A stretch of DNA of 26,907 bases, from NCBI GenBank assembly GCA_023459275.1, contig JAEWVC010000033.1, forward strand, positions 1-26,907. Direction: 5' to 3'. Below the pieces are notes generated by a model, which made no database searches, was not told the origin of the DNA, and worked only from the letters and a program-made list of their open reading frames with translations. The translations under genes and the position numbers were made by a program. Shown piece after piece: positions 7,627 to 14,383 of this stretch; within the stretch, counting starts at the first letter, position 1, and the number at the start of each line of letters is the position of its first letter. This stretch comes from Bacillota bacterium (GTDB lineage Bacteria > Bacillota > Clostridia > Christensenellales > Aristaeellaceae).

Positions 7627-8580
7627 TTAGTTCCCCGCCACCACCCAGTTGTTGGGGTCGCTGTCCAGCCTGTATTCAATCTCATCATGGATGGCGAACT
7701 GTGTTTCCATGTCCGCAACGCCCGAAACAGTCTTCCCGGGCATGGAGTCCGCCTGGAAGGTCCGCACGGCCACCGCGGTCTTGGCGCCGAACACGCCATC
7801 GATATCCTCCGTGCTCATCAGGCCCAGCTCCTGCAGTTTGGTTTGCAGTCCGCTTACGAATTCCCCTTTGTTGCCGGGCCGCATGGTGACGCCCGCCACC
7901 GGGGTTACGGTACCGTACCCCAAAATCTTGGAATCGGTGAGCAGGTATTCGGCACGGGCCACCTTGGAAGGGTTGTTTCCCTCGATGACGTGCACCACCG
8001 TTTCACCGGCATCGTTCACGTCCGTATACTCCACCATGGCCACATGGTCCGTATCCCGGCCGCTGCGCCAGGTGAAATACATCCAGTCCCCGGGCTGCGG
8101 AATATATTCATCCTTGCGCATCGGCGCCTGCTTGCCCAAAAACCACTGGGTGCCCCAGTCGTCGATTGCACCCCGCCTGTCCACGTAGCGCCCGTGGGCG
8201 ATAAACCAATCCCTGCCCACGTTGCTCCCGCTGTACAGGGGATACTGCACCTTCAATAAATTGGTGCCGTACCGCTTATCCGTCTGGTCCACCGACCAGC
8301 ATAAGAACTCCGCACACCACTGGGCATAGGCATCGCCGGACCATTTGCCGTATTTTGTATAGCCGTTTTTGCCTTCCGTATAGCCCAGCTCTTCCCTGGC
8401 CACGTTGAGCAGCAGCTCCACGAAGGACGTTTCCGGTTCCGCCGTAGCCTGGGGCTGCGCCGTTGCCTCCGCCGCGGCCGTGGCGGCCGCAGTCTGGGAG
8501 GGGCCCGGCCCTTCCTCCGCCAGGGTGCATGTCAGCACAAACAGCAGGCTTATTGTCAGCAACAGAAATCTTCTGCCCAT
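7627..8580 (-). CDS. Secreted CHAP-domain peptidoglycan hydrolase with a PG-binding domain
   Basis: The 317-aa protein has a signal peptide (MGRRFLLLTISLLFVLTCTLA), then an Ala/Thr/Pro/Gln-rich linker to about residue 50. A CHAP-type NlpC/P60-like cysteine peptidase domain spans about 55-210. Its likely nucleophile is Cys89 in WCAEF and its likely catalytic His is His179 in DHVAMVEY. A peptidoglycan_binding_1 domain follows (about 238-290, LQTKLQELGL ... IDGVFGAKTAVAVRTFQ). It should cut peptide cross-links or stems in the cell wall outside the membrane. ATG 8580 is chosen over ATG 8604 because AAAGGAGG lies about 7 bases upstream and the signal peptide then begins at the natural MGRR. The cysteine near the signal end (VLTC) is a poor lipobox. 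It sits downstream of VanW and SfsA but has its own candidate promoter. Confidence 0.85.
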   Translation of the reverse strand: MGRRFLLLTISLLFVLTCTLAEEGPGPSQTAAATAAAEATAQPQATAEPETSFVELLLNVAREELGYTEGKNGYTKYGKWSGDAYAQWCAEFLCWSVDQTDKRYGTNLLKVQYPLYSGSNVGRDWFIAHGRYVDRRGAIDDWGTQWFLGKQAPMRKDEYIPQPGDWMYFTWRSGRDTDHVAMVEYTDVNDAGETVVHVIEGNNPSKVARAEYLLTDSKILGYGTVTPVAGVTMRPGNKGEFVSGLQTKLQELGLMSTEDIDGVFGAKTAVAVRTFQADSMPGKTVSGVADMETQFAIHDEIEYRLDSDPNNWVVAGN

Positions 8581-8604
8581 GCAGACACCTCCTTTGCAGG
8601 ACAT

Positions 8605-8634
8605 ATGCTATCACATCTTCGCCGTCCTTGACAA
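8605..8634 (-). promoter_or_regulatory. Candidate promoter of the CHAP-protein gene
   Basis: On the minus strand TTGTCA (8629-8634) is separated by 18 bp from TAGCAT (8605-8610), with TGA directly before the -10. It is only moderately good. Confidence 0.4.
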
Positions 8635-8655
8635 CGGCAAGTCTTGACAGGCTTT

Positions 8656-9336
8656 TTATAGAAATACGGGGACCGGCTCCCCCATTTGAATGCTGTCCTC
8701 CGTTACATGGCAGCCCCGGGCCGCCACATGCACGCCCTGCCTTGCCGCACTTTCAAGCGCCGCTGAAAACGCGGGATCGGTAACATCATTGGCAGAAAAG
8801 TCATGCATGCCTTCCATCTGGATCACGAAAAAAGCATAGCATTCGTATCCTTCCGGCATAGCCTGCGCAAGCTCCCGCATGTGCCTTGCCCCCCGCGGGG
8901 TGGGCGCGTCCGGAAACCGCGCGTGGCCATCCGCCTCCAGCGTTACGCCTTTTACCTCAATCAGGCAGCGCTTTCCCCCCGCCTCCACATAAAAATCCAG
9001 CCTGGAGCGCCCGTAGGCGTACTCCGGGCGGATCAGGCTGACCTCCGGCAAAAAACCGCCGCTTTGCGCCCATTCCTGAAATACGCGGTTGGGCGCCTGG
9101 CTGTCGATGTTGATAAGCCTGTCCCCTTTGTAGACGGCGACCACATCATACGCCGTTTTCCTGGCGGGGTTCCGGCTTTTGGCAAGCACCACCTGAGCGC
9201 CGGGGAGAAACAGCTCCCGGCAGCGGCCCGTGTTTTTTACATGGCAGACCACCGTTTCTTCCCCCACCTGCACATGGGCCACAAAACGGTTGGGCCGGCA
9301 GAGGAACCGGCCCATGATCACATGCTCATACCGCAC
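8656..9336 (-). CDS. sfsA: SfsA family DNA/RNA nuclease
   Basis: The 226-aa protein matches SfsA (sugar fermentation stimulation protein) along its full length. The N-terminal GRFLCRPNRFVAHV and HVKNTGRCRELF form the OB-like domain. The PD-(D/E)xK-type nuclease core is represented by YAYGRSRLDFYVE and CLIEVKGVTL, followed by FPDAPTPRGARHMREL. E. coli SfsA was first linked to maltose metabolism and is now described as a nuclease; its physiological role is unclear. The start is GTG 9336. The family normally begins MxYExVxxGRFLxRPNRF, which this start matches, whereas the first ATG would cut into that motif. It begins 9 bp after the VanW stop, so it is probably co-transcribed and translationally coupled with it. 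Confidence 0.93.
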   Translation of the reverse strand: MRYEHVIMGRFLCRPNRFVAHVQVGEETVVCHVKNTGRCRELFLPGAQVVLAKSRNPARKTAYDVVAVYKGDRLINIDSQAPNRVFQEWAQSGGFLPEVSLIRPEYAYGRSRLDFYVEAGGKRCLIEVKGVTLEADGHARFPDAPTPRGARHMRELAQAMPEGYECYAFFVIQMEGMHDFSANDVTDPAFSAALESAARQGVHVAARGCHVTEDSIQMGEPVPVFL

Positions 9337-9345
9337 GGCGCGCCC

Positions 9346-10347
9346 TCACTGCCTGTACATGCAGATGAACAGCGCGCCGTCCTGGGCGCTGGCTTCGACC
9401 CGGACGGAAAAATCATACTCGTTCCTGAAAATCAGGTCCAGATTATCGCTGCCCACCGCTGCGTCCACGCCGTGGGGCAGATAGGATGCGCCGCTGGGGC
9501 CATGGGGCCGGCGGTACAGAATGCTGATGCCGGGCAGCTGCAAAAGCGCGTTGTACAGCGTGGAAGATACCTGGCAGGTCCCCCCGCCGTAGCCCGGCTG
9601 GGCCTTCCCGTTGATCAGCACCGGCGCTTGCTGGTAGCCAAGGGCCGCCTTGTACGGGCCGATATCATCGTTGAAATCCAGCTCCTCGCCAGGCTCCAAT
9701 ACCCGTGTCAGCCGCCCGCAGGCCACCTTGATATTTGTCATGCGGCCGATGTTGGACTTTGTTTCAACCACCCTATAAAAGGAGGTAAACGCCGCGATGG
9801 GTGTTTCTCCGCTGATGGGCGTGTCCGTGGGCGACACAGGCGTCAGGTCCTTCAAGGTGCGGGTATCCACATACCCGTAGACCCGGTGGTAGGGGATACG
9901 CGCCCAGCCGTCCGTGATATCCAGGATGCTCACCCGCGCCCCTGCCTGCAGGGTAACAAAAACCACCGATCCCGTCTTTGCCTCCGTGAGCACCGGCGTC
10001 ACATCCGCCGTCACCGCGATATACGTATGTTTGAATACCCCGTAGGGCGGGGTGTTCACGGGATCCACCGGCGTCACCTGGGTGATGCAGGTGCGCAGTA
10101 CATACCCTGTCTGCCCCTTGTAAACCACCTTCACCCATTCCGGAAGCACTTCATAGATGTCGATGGACGTCTTGTCGGAGATCCCGGCCAGCCGCTTGGC
10201 ATCGTCATTGGGCGCCGCGCGAAGGCTGCAGCCCCGGGAGGTCTGGGCCGTATACAGCGGCTCCGCCGCGGCCATTGCTGCGGGAACGGCACCGGAAAGC
10301 AGCATGAGCGCTGCAAGAAAAACAAATAGCCGTTTCATAAAGGGCAT
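9346..10347 (-). CDS. Secreted SH3-domain/VanW family protein
   Basis: The 333-aa protein has a clear signal peptide (residues 1-27, cleavage likely after AMAAA). Two bacterial SH3-type domains follow at about 33-90 and 115-165. The C-terminus is a VanW domain (about 190-325) with the family's LEPGEELDFND, GYGGGTCQVSSTLYNALL and LPHGVDAAVG blocks. VanW proteins accompany some vancomycin-resistance clusters but are common in Clostridia, where they are surface proteins of unknown activity. SH3b domains usually bind peptidoglycan. ATG 10347 is chosen because AAGGAG lies 8 bases upstream; ATG 10338 (MKRLF) is a possible alternative. There are no van resistance genes here, so no resistance role should be inferred. 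Confidence 0.85.
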   Translation of the reverse strand: MPFMKRLFVFLAALMLLSGAVPAAMAAAEPLYTAQTSRGCSLRAAPNDDAKRLAGISDKTSIDIYEVLPEWVKVVYKGQTGYVLRTCITQVTPVDPVNTPPYGVFKHTYIAVTADVTPVLTEAKTGSVVFVTLQAGARVSILDITDGWARIPYHRVYGYVDTRTLKDLTPVSPTDTPISGETPIAAFTSFYRVVETKSNIGRMTNIKVACGRLTRVLEPGEELDFNDDIGPYKAALGYQQAPVLINGKAQPGYGGGTCQVSSTLYNALLQLPGISILYRRPHGPSGASYLPHGVDAAVGSDNLDLIFRNEYDFSVRVEASAQDGALFICMYRQ

Positions 10348-10380
10348 GGAAATATCTCCTTACACCTTGGTTCGAACTTG

Positions 10381-10410
10381 ATTATACCATCCTTTTCCCA
10401 ATAGGCGCAA
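10381..10410 (-). promoter_or_regulatory. Promoter of the vanW-sfsA operon
   Basis: A perfect TATAAT (10381-10386, minus strand) is extended by TGG. A weak TTGCGC (10405-10410) lies 18 bp away. The extended -10 probably compensates for the poor -35. Confidence 0.65.
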
Positions 10411-10470
10411 GCCACCGGCGAGGGTTTTACATTCTTCCAGAAATTGCGATTTTCTTAACAAATAAGACTG

Positions 10471-10505
10471 GAACACTGTTCAAAAGAAAAAACCTCTGCT
10501 ATAAT
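10471..10505 (+). promoter_or_regulatory. Promoter of the aldolase gene with an overlapping palindrome
   Basis: TATAAT (10500-10505), extended by TGC, precedes the gene by about 30 bases. There is no good -35 (TGTTCA at 10477-10482). The 11-bp palindrome GAACACTGTTC (10471-10481) covers the -35 position and looks like an operator for a repressor. Confidence 0.65.
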
Positions 10506-10534
10506 AAAAAAAATCAACGCAAGGAGGCTTTTTC

Positions 10535-11464
10535 ATGGCGCTGGTCAACACAAGAGAAATGTTTAAAAAGGCATACGCGGGCGGCTATGCCATCGGTGCC
10601 TTTAACGTCAACAATATGGAGATCATACAGGGCATCACCGAAGGCGCGAAGATGGAAAACGCGCCCCTCATCCTGCAGGTATCCGCCGGCGCCCGCAAGT
10701 ACGCCAAGCACGTGTACCTGATGAAGATGATCGAGGCGGCCATTATTGATACCGACCTGCCCATCGTGGTGCATCTGGACCATGGCCCGGATTTTGAGAC
10801 CTGCAAAAGCTGCATCGACGGCGGCTTCACCAGTGTGATGATCGACGGCAGCCACCTGTCCTTTGAGGAGAACATTGCCGTTACCAAAAAAGTGGTGGAT
10901 TATGCCCACGACCGCAATGTAACCGTGGAAGGCGAACTGGGCCGCCTGGCCGGCGTGGAGGACGCCGTCGCCGTGAAGGACGACGATGCCCGCTACACGG
11001 ACCCCGCCGAAGTGGAAGAGTTCGTTTCCCGCACGGGCGTGGACAGCCTGGCCATCGCCATCGGCACCAGCCACGGCGCCTTCAAGTTCAAGGGCGAGCC
11101 CCGCCTGCGCTTTGACATCCTGGACAAGGTGGCGCAAAAGCTGCCCGGCTTCCCCATCGTGCTCCACGGCGCCTCCTCCGTGATCCCCGAATACGTGGAA
11201 ATGATCAATCAGTTCGGCGGCGATATGCCCGGCGCCCAGGGCGTGCCTGAAAGCATGCTCCGCCAGGCCGCCCAGATGGCCGTGTGCAAGATCAATATCG
11301 ACAGCGACCTGCGCCTGGCTTTCACCGCCGTAATCCGCAAGCACCTGGCGGAGCATCCGGACCACTTCGATCCCCGCCAGTATCTGGCCGACGCCCGCAC
11401 TTCCCTGCGCGATATGGTCCGCCATAAGATCGTGGATGTGCTGGGCTGCAACGGCCAGGCGTAA
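10535..11464 (+). CDS. fba: Class II fructose-bisphosphate aldolase
   Basis: The enzyme cleaves fructose 1,6-bisphosphate to dihydroxyacetone phosphate and glyceraldehyde 3-phosphate in glycolysis, using Zn2+. The 309-aa protein is a full-length TIM barrel. VVHLDHG carries Asp82 (catalytic) and the zinc ligand His83. VEGELG has Glu134, GTSHGAF has His180 and VLHGASS has His211, matching the zinc site. It starts at ATG 10535 after AAGGAGG. It is monocistronic between an extended -10 promoter and a terminator. Tagatose-bisphosphate aldolases (GatY/KbaY) have the same fold, but the length, the VPESMLRQAAQ region and the lone housekeeping context fit Fba. The two-hairpin repeat copy B lies just after its stop. 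Confidence 0.93.
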   Translation: MALVNTREMFKKAYAGGYAIGAFNVNNMEIIQGITEGAKMENAPLILQVSAGARKYAKHVYLMKMIEAAIIDTDLPIVVHLDHGPDFETCKSCIDGGFTSVMIDGSHLSFEENIAVTKKVVDYAHDRNVTVEGELGRLAGVEDAVAVKDDDARYTDPAEVEEFVSRTGVDSLAIAIGTSHGAFKFKGEPRLRFDILDKVAQKLPGFPIVLHGASSVIPEYVEMINQFGGDMPGAQGVPESMLRQAAQMAVCKINIDSDLRLAFTAVIRKHLAEHPDHFDPRQYLADARTSLRDMVRHKIVDVLGCNGQA

Positions 11465-11478
11465 CCGGGAATGATATG

Positions 11479-11538
11479 CCGGGGAGACGCCGCCTCCCCG
11501 GACCCCACCGCCAAAGGGATGCATCCCTTTGGAATCCC
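11479..11538 (+). repeat. Two-hairpin repeat, copy B, after the aldolase gene
   Basis: Hairpin 1 is CCGGGGAG / CTCCCCGG (11479-11486 / 11494-11501) with a 7-base loop. A linker ACCCCACC follows. Hairpin 2 is a perfect 22-bp palindrome at 11511-11532, with arms CCAAAGGGAT and ATCCCTTTGG, and the element ends AATCCC. The order, loop sizes and ending equal copy A at 966-1024. Confidence 0.75.
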
Positions 11539-11620
11539 ATTTATATGAGAAAGATCATGGGATCACCCAGAACATGATCAAAGTCCCGCAAAAGCACAAA
11601 TTCACTTTTGCAGGAACTAT

Positions 11621-11658
11621 CCGCTCCTTCCGCCATATGCGGGGGGAGCGGCTTTTTT
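11621..11658 (+). terminator. Rho-independent terminator of the aldolase gene
   Basis: A CCGCTCC / GGAGCGG stem (11621-11627 / 11645-11651) with an inner CCGC / GCGG pairing is followed by CTTTTTT. Its tail overlaps the stop codon of the convergent amidase gene. Confidence 0.75.
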
Positions 11659-12460
11659 ACGGTCCGCTTTCCTTCAGCCTTTCCGCCAGCTGCACATATT
11701 CCAATACCCCCGTGCCGATGGCTTTGGCGATTTTCTGCTGGTATTCCTCCGTCAGCAGCAGCTTTTCTTCCCCCGCGTTGGAAATAAAGCCGCATTCCAC
11801 CAGCACCGATGGAATATCAAGGGTCAGTATGAAAAAATCTCCCGAGGTGGCGACCCGTTTCTTGGAGGGTTTCAATCCGTCAATCAGCGCCTGCTGCATG
11901 ACCCCCGCCAGCAACCGCCCTTCCGCCTTCCCCTTGCGGAAGAAAACCTGCGGGCCCGAGGAACTGCGGCTACGGTATTCGTTCATATGGATGCTGATCA
12001 CCATGGTACAGCCTTCATCCTTGATCAATTGGATGCGCCGCTCCATATCCTGCCGCTTTTTGGTGATCCCCTGGGGCTTTTCATCGCACAGCGCATAGTC
12101 GGCTGTCCTGGTCAATACCACCCGTGCTCCCAAGTCATCAAGCACCGCTGCCGTCAGCTTGGCCACCGACAGATTGATCACCTTTTCCCATATACCGCTG
12201 TCCCTGGCCCTGGCGCCGCCATCATACCCGCCGTGGCCGGGGTCCAGGCAGACCACCTGCCCGGAAAGCGGGAGGCTGTCCGCAGCGGCTGCCTCCGCGG
12301 CCGGGTGGGCCGGCACCGCCGGGCGCGGCGGATACGCCCCCCTCCCGCCGGAAAGGAAGCCGTTCACCCCCGCCGCCAAAAAAAGCAGGGCGGCGCAGAA
12401 GCCAAGGGTCAAAAGCCGGCGTTTTACAAAACCATGACTTTTCCCCGCCACTTTTTCCAC
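11657..12460 (-). CDS. N-acetylmuramoyl-L-alanine amidase (CwlD-like, Amidase_3)
   Basis: The 267-aa protein is anchored or secreted: a basic start is followed by a hydrophobic segment (residues about 16-36) and an Ala/Pro-rich linker. The Amidase_3 catalytic domain spans about 68-258. The zinc ligands are His76 (DPGHGG), Glu92 and His158 (SIHMN), and the catalytic Glu is Glu222 (VECGFISN). It should remove peptide stems from glycan strands outside the membrane. CwlD of Bacillus makes muramic lactam in the spore cortex; the order and length fit that group, but sporulation cannot be shown here. The start is GTG 12460 or GTG 12451. AAAGGGG is too close to the first and better spaced for the second, so the exact start is uncertain. 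A long palindrome lies about 65 bases upstream. Confidence 0.85.
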   Translation of the reverse strand: MEKVAGKSHGFVKRRLLTLGFCAALLFLAAGVNGFLSGGRGAYPPRPAVPAHPAAEAAAADSLPLSGQVVCLDPGHGGYDGGARARDSGIWEKVINLSVAKLTAAVLDDLGARVVLTRTADYALCDEKPQGITKKRQDMERRIQLIKDEGCTMVISIHMNEYRSRSSSGPQVFFRKGKAEGRLLAGVMQQALIDGLKPSKKRVATSGDFFILTLDIPSVLVECGFISNAGEEKLLLTEEYQQKIAKAIGTGVLEYVQLAERLKESGP

Positions 12461-12525
12461 ACCCCTTTGCTTTGCTATCCTATGCCCTTCCCCCCGCCCC
12501 TATGTCCGCATGAACATGCGCTATA

Positions 12526-12552
12526 CGGTGCATGCAATAGTTGCATGCACCG
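12526..12552. promoter_or_regulatory. 27-bp perfect palindrome (operator or hairpin)
   Basis: Arms CGGTGCATGCAA and TTGCATGCACCG are perfect over 12 bp, with a TAG spacer. No T-tract follows on either strand, so it is not a usual terminator. It lies 66 bp upstream of the CwlD-like gene. The outer half-site GGTGCAT recurs as a palindrome at 19179-19193. Confidence 0.65.
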
Positions 12553-12700
12553 CTCCCCGCGCCCTCCCGCCGTCAAAATGCTTTGTTCTTCGCGCTTTTT
12601 CTACGGTCTCCGCCCACAGCCCCATCTCCTATGCATTGCATATGCCGCATATACCTTCCGCGCATATACTGATGAAATCAAAAACATTTGTCCCGCCTAC

Positions 12701-12822
12701 ATTTCCACACTATCCACAGGGTTATCCACAGTTTTTCAGGGGTAAAGCCCTTATATTGCGCGTCTTTTAGCTTTTGCTTGTGGAAAACTCGGCAATTCGG
12801 CGCCTTTTCCACTTGTGGAGAG
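12701..12822. other. Cluster of DnaA-box-like sites (candidate oriC or DnaA locus)
   Basis: Compared with TTATCCACA, the forward sites are ATTTCCACA at 12701 (7/9), CTATCCACA at 12710 (8/9), TTATCCACA at 12722 (9/9) and TTTTCCACT at 12805 (7/9). Reverse-strand sites are TTTTCCACA at 12779-12787 (8/9) and CTCTCCACA at 12814-12822 (7/9). That is six sites in 122 bp, with an AT-rich stretch (12751-12780) between them. dnaA itself is not in the window. Confidence 0.6.
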
Positions 12823-12890
12823 ATCCATACATATCCCTTACCCGATTATTACAAAGCTTGTCCCCCAGCGAAAAAATGCATTACATTTTC

Positions 12891-12925
12891 CAACAAAAAA
12901 CGCCCGGATGCGTTGCATCCGGGCG
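12891..12925 (-). terminator. Terminator of the rpsF-ssb-rpsR operon
   Basis: On the minus strand a perfect 11-bp stem, CGCCCGGATGC with GCATCCGGGCG and a 3-base loop, is followed by GTTTTTTGTTGG. It begins 15 bases after the rpsR stop. Confidence 0.9.
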
Positions 12926-12940
12926 GCCAGGGGATTTCAT

Positions 12941-13195
12941 TCACTCAACGGTAAAAGGCAGCAAGGCGATGGCACGGGCGCGCTTGATGGCCTCGGACAG
13001 TTGACGCTGGTGCTTGGCGCAGTTGCCGCTCATACGGCGGGGCAAAATCTTGCCGCGCTCGTTGGTAAAGCGGCGCAGACGGTTGACGTCCTTGTAATCG
13101 ATAAACTCGATCTTATCCACACAAAAGGCGCATACCTTCCTGCGGGGCTTGCGGCCCCTGGGGCGTGCCCTTTTTTCGCCACGGTCTTCAGACAT
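12941..13195 (-). CDS. rpsR: 30S ribosomal protein S18
   Basis: The 84-aa protein is S18 of the small ribosomal subunit, which pairs with S6 on the platform. The core KIEFIDYKDVNRLRRFTNERGKILPRR and the C-terminal SGNCAKHQRQLSEAIKRARAIALLPF are diagnostic. It is the cysteine-containing (zinc-type) form: CAFC plus the cysteine and histidine of NCAKH. ATG 13195 follows AAGGAGGG. It is the last gene of the conserved rpsF-ssb-rpsR operon, 24 bp after ssb, and is followed by a strong terminator. Confidence 0.97.
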   Translation of the reverse strand: MSEDRGEKRARPRGRKPRRKVCAFCVDKIEFIDYKDVNRLRRFTNERGKILPRRMSGNCAKHQRQLSEAIKRARAIALLPFTVE

Positions 13196-13219
13196 GGGTT
13201 TTCCCTCCTTCTTACAGCA

Positions 13220-13645
13220 TCAAAACGGTAACTCATCCTCATCCACCTGGGTAAAGCCGCCGGCGTTGGAAACCTCCGTGCCGCCGGAGCCTGCGGAACC
13301 GCGGCTTTCGCCGTCTTCCTGCCTGGAGGAGAGGAATTCGATGTCGTCGGCGGTCACCTCCAGGGAGGCCCTTGTGGCGCCGTCCCGGCCCTCATACGTA
13401 GAGACGGAAACAGAGCCCGTCACGCAAACCTTGCGCCCCTTTGCCAGATACTTCTGGCACAGTTCCCCCAGCTGCCGCCAGGCCGTGATGCGGAAAAAGT
13501 CCGCCTCGGGCTGATTTGCGGCGGTTTGCTGGGAACTGCGGCGGCGGTTGACCGCAACGGTAAAGCTGCACACATTGATGCCTGCGCTGGTGGTGCGCGT
13601 TTCCGGGTCGCGGGTCAGGTTGCCGATCAGGATGATTTTATTCAT
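13220..13645 (-). CDS. ssb: Single-stranded DNA-binding protein
   Basis: The 141-aa protein has an OB-fold from residue 1 to about 105, starting MNKIILIGNLTRDPETR and including FFRITAWRQLGELCQKYLAKGRKVCVTG. A short Gly/Ser-rich linker follows, and the acidic tip ends DEDELPF, which is the docking peptide for replication and repair proteins. It coats ssDNA during replication, repair and recombination. ATG 13645 follows AAGGGAGGT. It lies 21 bp after rpsF and 24 bp before rpsR, the usual order in Firmicutes. Confidence 0.97.
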   Translation of the reverse strand: MNKIILIGNLTRDPETRTTSAGINVCSFTVAVNRRRSSQQTAANQPEADFFRITAWRQLGELCQKYLAKGRKVCVTGSVSVSTYEGRDGATRASLEVTADDIEFLSSRQEDGESRGSAGSGGTEVSNAGGFTQVDEDELPF

Positions 13646-13666
13646 CTCATGTACCTCCCTTGGGTA

Positions 13667-14077
13667 TCATTCCGCTTCGTCTTCGCCGGCAGGGGCATCC
13701 TGCGCGGGTTCTTCTTCCTGCGCGGCGGGAGCAGCGGGGGCAGCGGGGGCAGCCACGCGAACGGGGCGGGGCTTTACGCTGGAGCGCTTTTCCTCAAGCT
13801 TGACCACCAGATACCGAATCACGCTGTCGGAGATCTGCAGATTGCGTTCGATTTCCCGGGGGACCCCACCATCGGCCTTGAACGTAGTCAACACATAGTA
13901 GCCTTCGGTTTTGTAGTTGATGGCGTAGGCCAAGCGGCGCTTGCCCCACGTTTCATCCACCTTCTCCACCTCGCCGCCGTTGGCCACGATCACCTGGTTG
14001 AACCGCTCGATCAATTCCTTGCGAGCAGATTCCTCCAGCGCGGTGTCGATGATGTAGGTCAGTTCGTACCTATTCAT
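13667..14077 (-). CDS. rpsF: 30S ribosomal protein S6 with an Ala/Glu-rich tail
   Basis: The 136-aa protein has the S6 ferredoxin-like domain at residues 1-95 (MNRYELTYIIDTAL, WGKRRLAYAINYKTEGYYVL, ISDSVIRYLVVK). A 40-residue extension rich in Ala, Pro and Glu/Asp follows and is probably disordered; C-terminal acidic tails occur in other S6 proteins but vary in length. ATG 14077 is chosen because GGAGGTGAAA lies just upstream; the frame remains open upstream to 14287 without homology. It is the first gene of the operon with ssb and rpsR, preceded by an extended -10 promoter and a leader hairpin that may be the S6:S18 autoregulatory site. Confidence 0.95.
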   Translation of the reverse strand: MNRYELTYIIDTALEESARKELIERFNQVIVANGGEVEKVDETWGKRRLAYAINYKTEGYYVLTTFKADGGVPREIERNLQISDSVIRYLVVKLEEKRSSVKPRPVRVAAPAAPAAPAAQEEEPAQDAPAGEDEAE

Positions 14078-14103
14078 TCCTTTCACCTCCTCATGGACGT
14101 ATG

Positions 14104-14125
14104 GCGCCGCAACACTGTGCGGCGC
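14104..14125 (-). promoter_or_regulatory. Leader hairpin of the rpsF operon (possible S6:S18 site)
   Basis: A perfect 8-bp stem, GCGCCGCA with TGCGGCGC and a 6-base loop, lies between the promoter and the rpsF ribosome binding site. S6-S18 autoregulatory leader structures are known upstream of rpsF in many bacteria. Whether this hairpin fits that motif needs a covariance-model check. Confidence 0.5.
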
Positions 14126-14144
14126 AAGGATGTGCCAATTAAAG

Positions 14145-14173
14145 ATTATAGCATTGCGCGTTATGGTTTGCAA
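14145..14173 (-). promoter_or_regulatory. Promoter of rpsF-ssb-rpsR
   Basis: On the minus strand TTGCAA (14168-14173) and TATAAT (14145-14150) are separated by 17 bp, with an extended TGC before the -10. The leader is about 60 bases. Confidence 0.75.
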
Positions 14174-14316
14174 GAAAAACCTCACATTTTTTGCGGAAGT
14201 TTCAGGGTCAGCCGTCAAACGGGACTCTTTTTGCGGTCCGGCACCCCCGGTTTGCGCCACCGGTACCGCAAGCCGCGCACAGTTCACATTTTATTCATGC
14301 ATAGCCGGCAATCCTT

Positions 14317-14325
14317 TGTTATAAT
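14317..14325 (+). promoter_or_regulatory. Extended -10 promoter of the Gld-type ABC operon
   Basis: TATAAT (14320-14325) is preceded by TGT, with no recognisable -35 at 16-18 bp. The transcript would start near 14332, directly at a GGCCGCA / TGCGGCC stem-loop (14334-14358). Confidence 0.55.
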
Positions 14326-14333
14326 AGGAACGT

Positions 14334-14358
14334 GGCCGCAAAGCAATCAGGTGCGGCC
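14334..14358 (+). promoter_or_regulatory. 5'-end stem-loop of the Gld-operon leader
   Basis: GGCCGCA (14334-14340) pairs with TGCGGCC (14352-14358) around an 11-base loop. It is placed at the very start of the predicted transcript, about 25 bases before the ATG. A 5'-terminal stem-loop could stabilise the mRNA; there is no T-tract, so it is not a terminator. Confidence 0.4.
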
Positions 14359-14383
14359 GCAAAACCGGACGGAAGGGGCGCCC

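Larger units (their letters stand above)
12461..12940. other. 480-bp gene-free region between cwlD-like and rpsR genes
   Basis: There is no credible gene here; the short open frames lack ribosome binding sites. It holds the palindrome at 12526-12552 and three GCATAT repeats in an AT-richer stretch (12637-12670). It also holds a DnaA-box cluster (12701-12822) and the rpsR terminator (12891-12925). This layout resembles a replication origin or another DnaA-binding locus. Confidence 0.6.

Noticed and set aside
8628..8650. Two TTGACA sequences on the plus strand
   Set aside because: They have no matching -10 at 16-18 bp and would drive only antisense transcription into sfsA.
8803..10329. A long (508 aa) plus-strand open frame
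   Set aside because: It is antisense to sfsA and vanW, has no ribosome binding site or recognisable domain, and is His/Arg/Pro/Gly-rich as expected for the shadow of a GC-rich gene.
9346..10347. Vancomycin resistance indicated by VanW
   Set aside because: No vanH, vanA/B, vanX or VanRS genes are present, and VanW-domain proteins are common in Clostridia without resistance.
12526..12552. The palindrome as a rho-independent terminator
   Set aside because: Neither strand has a T-tract after it, and a strong terminator for rpsR already exists at 12891-12925.
13526..14383. An 850-base in-frame extension of the GldA-like gene
   Set aside because: It is antisense to ssb and rpsF; the ATG 14384 follows its own promoter and ribosome binding site, and ABC ATPases do not carry such an extension.
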